Source of the DNA: Marinilactibacillus sp036039175
Lineage (GTDB): Bacteria; Bacillota; Bacilli; Lactobacillales; Carnobacteriaceae_A
Reading direction: 5' to 3'
DNA: 64,000 bases
Assembly (NCBI RefSeq): GCF_036039175.1
Contig: NZ_JAYXKP010000001.1
Coordinates: forward strand, 186,001 to 250,000
Below, piece after piece: positions 63,787-64,000 of this stretch (its first letter is position 1; each line of letters starts with the position of its first letter). The notes below the pieces were generated by a model. That model did not search any database. It saw nothing but the letters and a program-made list of their open reading frames with translations, and was not told the origin of the DNA. A program made the position numbers and the translations under genes.

Positions 63787-64000
63787 AAAGAAGTTTAGTA
63801 CCAATTTTAGGAATGATCGTAGGTATAGGATTGATCTTATACGCCATGTCTTCTAGCGGATCTTTAATGAGATTTTTCGATGTTCCTTCGTTAATTATTA
63901 CATTTTTTGGATCTTTCTGTGCATTATTGATCAGCTTTCCAATCGACACAATGAAGAAAGTTCCAGGATTAATGAAAAAGTTACTAATGACACCCGATAA
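63783..64000 (+). CDS. motA: Motor stator protein MotA, N-terminal part (cut by window end)
   Basis: About 72 codons are visible: two hydrophobic segments (SLVPILGMIVGIGLILYAM and PSLIITFFGSFCALLI) with GSLMRFFDVPSLIIT between them, the usual start of MotA. The gene runs off the right edge. GGAGG lies eight to twelve bases before the ATG, inside flbD. motB is expected next. Confidence 0.88.
   Translation, partial: MKRSLVPILGMIVGIGLILYAMSSSGSLMRFFDVPSLIITFFGSFCALLISFPIDTMKKVPGLMKKLLMTPD

Noticed and set aside
1..64000. CRISPR arrays, insertion sequences, tRNA or rRNA genes
   Set aside because: Looked for regular direct repeats, transposase-like proteins, terminal inverted repeats and tRNA-like folds by eye; none seen.

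Overview
The window comes from a low-GC Gram-positive bacterium of the Bacilli. Genes start behind strong AGGAGG-type ribosome binding sites. An arabinose regulator of the GntR/LacI hybrid type (AraR) is present, as are catabolite-control (cre-like) sites. The chemotaxis set is of the Bacillus type (CheC, CheD, FliY). The sugar cluster, the araB type and the motility genes together suggest a motile lactic acid bacterium near Carnobacteriaceae (for example Marinilactibacillus, Alkalibacterium or Carnobacterium). That placement is an inference and was not tested by database search.

Bases 1-1652 hold the end of a xylulokinase gene and xylA, which has its own promoter and a XylR-type operator. 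An MFS transporter follows.

Bases 3000-26000 are a plant-arabinan utilisation island. It has two GH51 alpha-L-arabinofuranosidases, two GH43 enzymes (one membrane-anchored or secreted), a GH127 beta-L-arabinofuranosidase and a GH27 enzyme that may be a beta-L-arabinopyranosidase. Two ABC importers are present (lipoprotein plus two permeases each) without any ATPase gene, so a shared MsmX-like ATPase elsewhere is likely. The catabolic genes araD-araA-araB and the regulator araR complete it. Six promoter regions carry boxes close to ATTTGTACGTACAAAT, the AraR operator, mostly in pairs 42-62 bp apart. One importer permease has an in-frame TAG at codon 6.

Bases 26000-32900 are ordinary chromosome: a pentapeptide-repeat protein, a SWIM/SNF2 helicase, a small GRAM/PH-like protein, miaA and hflX.

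Bases 33000-64000 are motility. A chemoreceptor gene broken by one in-frame TAA is followed by an intact receptor and cheW-cheD-cheB-cheR-cheA-cheC-cheY, a second cheW, fliM and fliY. Next come flgM-flgN-flgK-flgL, the flagellin gene, flaG-fliD-fliT-like-fliS, and a 540-bp non-coding region with unusual inverted repeats. The basal-body/export operon flgB-flgC-fliE-fliF-fliG-fliH-fliI-fliJ-fliK-flgD-(TIGR02530 type)-flgE-flbD-motA then runs off the end. Sigma-D-type promoters precede the intact receptor, flgM and flagellin. No tRNA, rRNA, CRISPR array, insertion sequence or prophage gene was seen.
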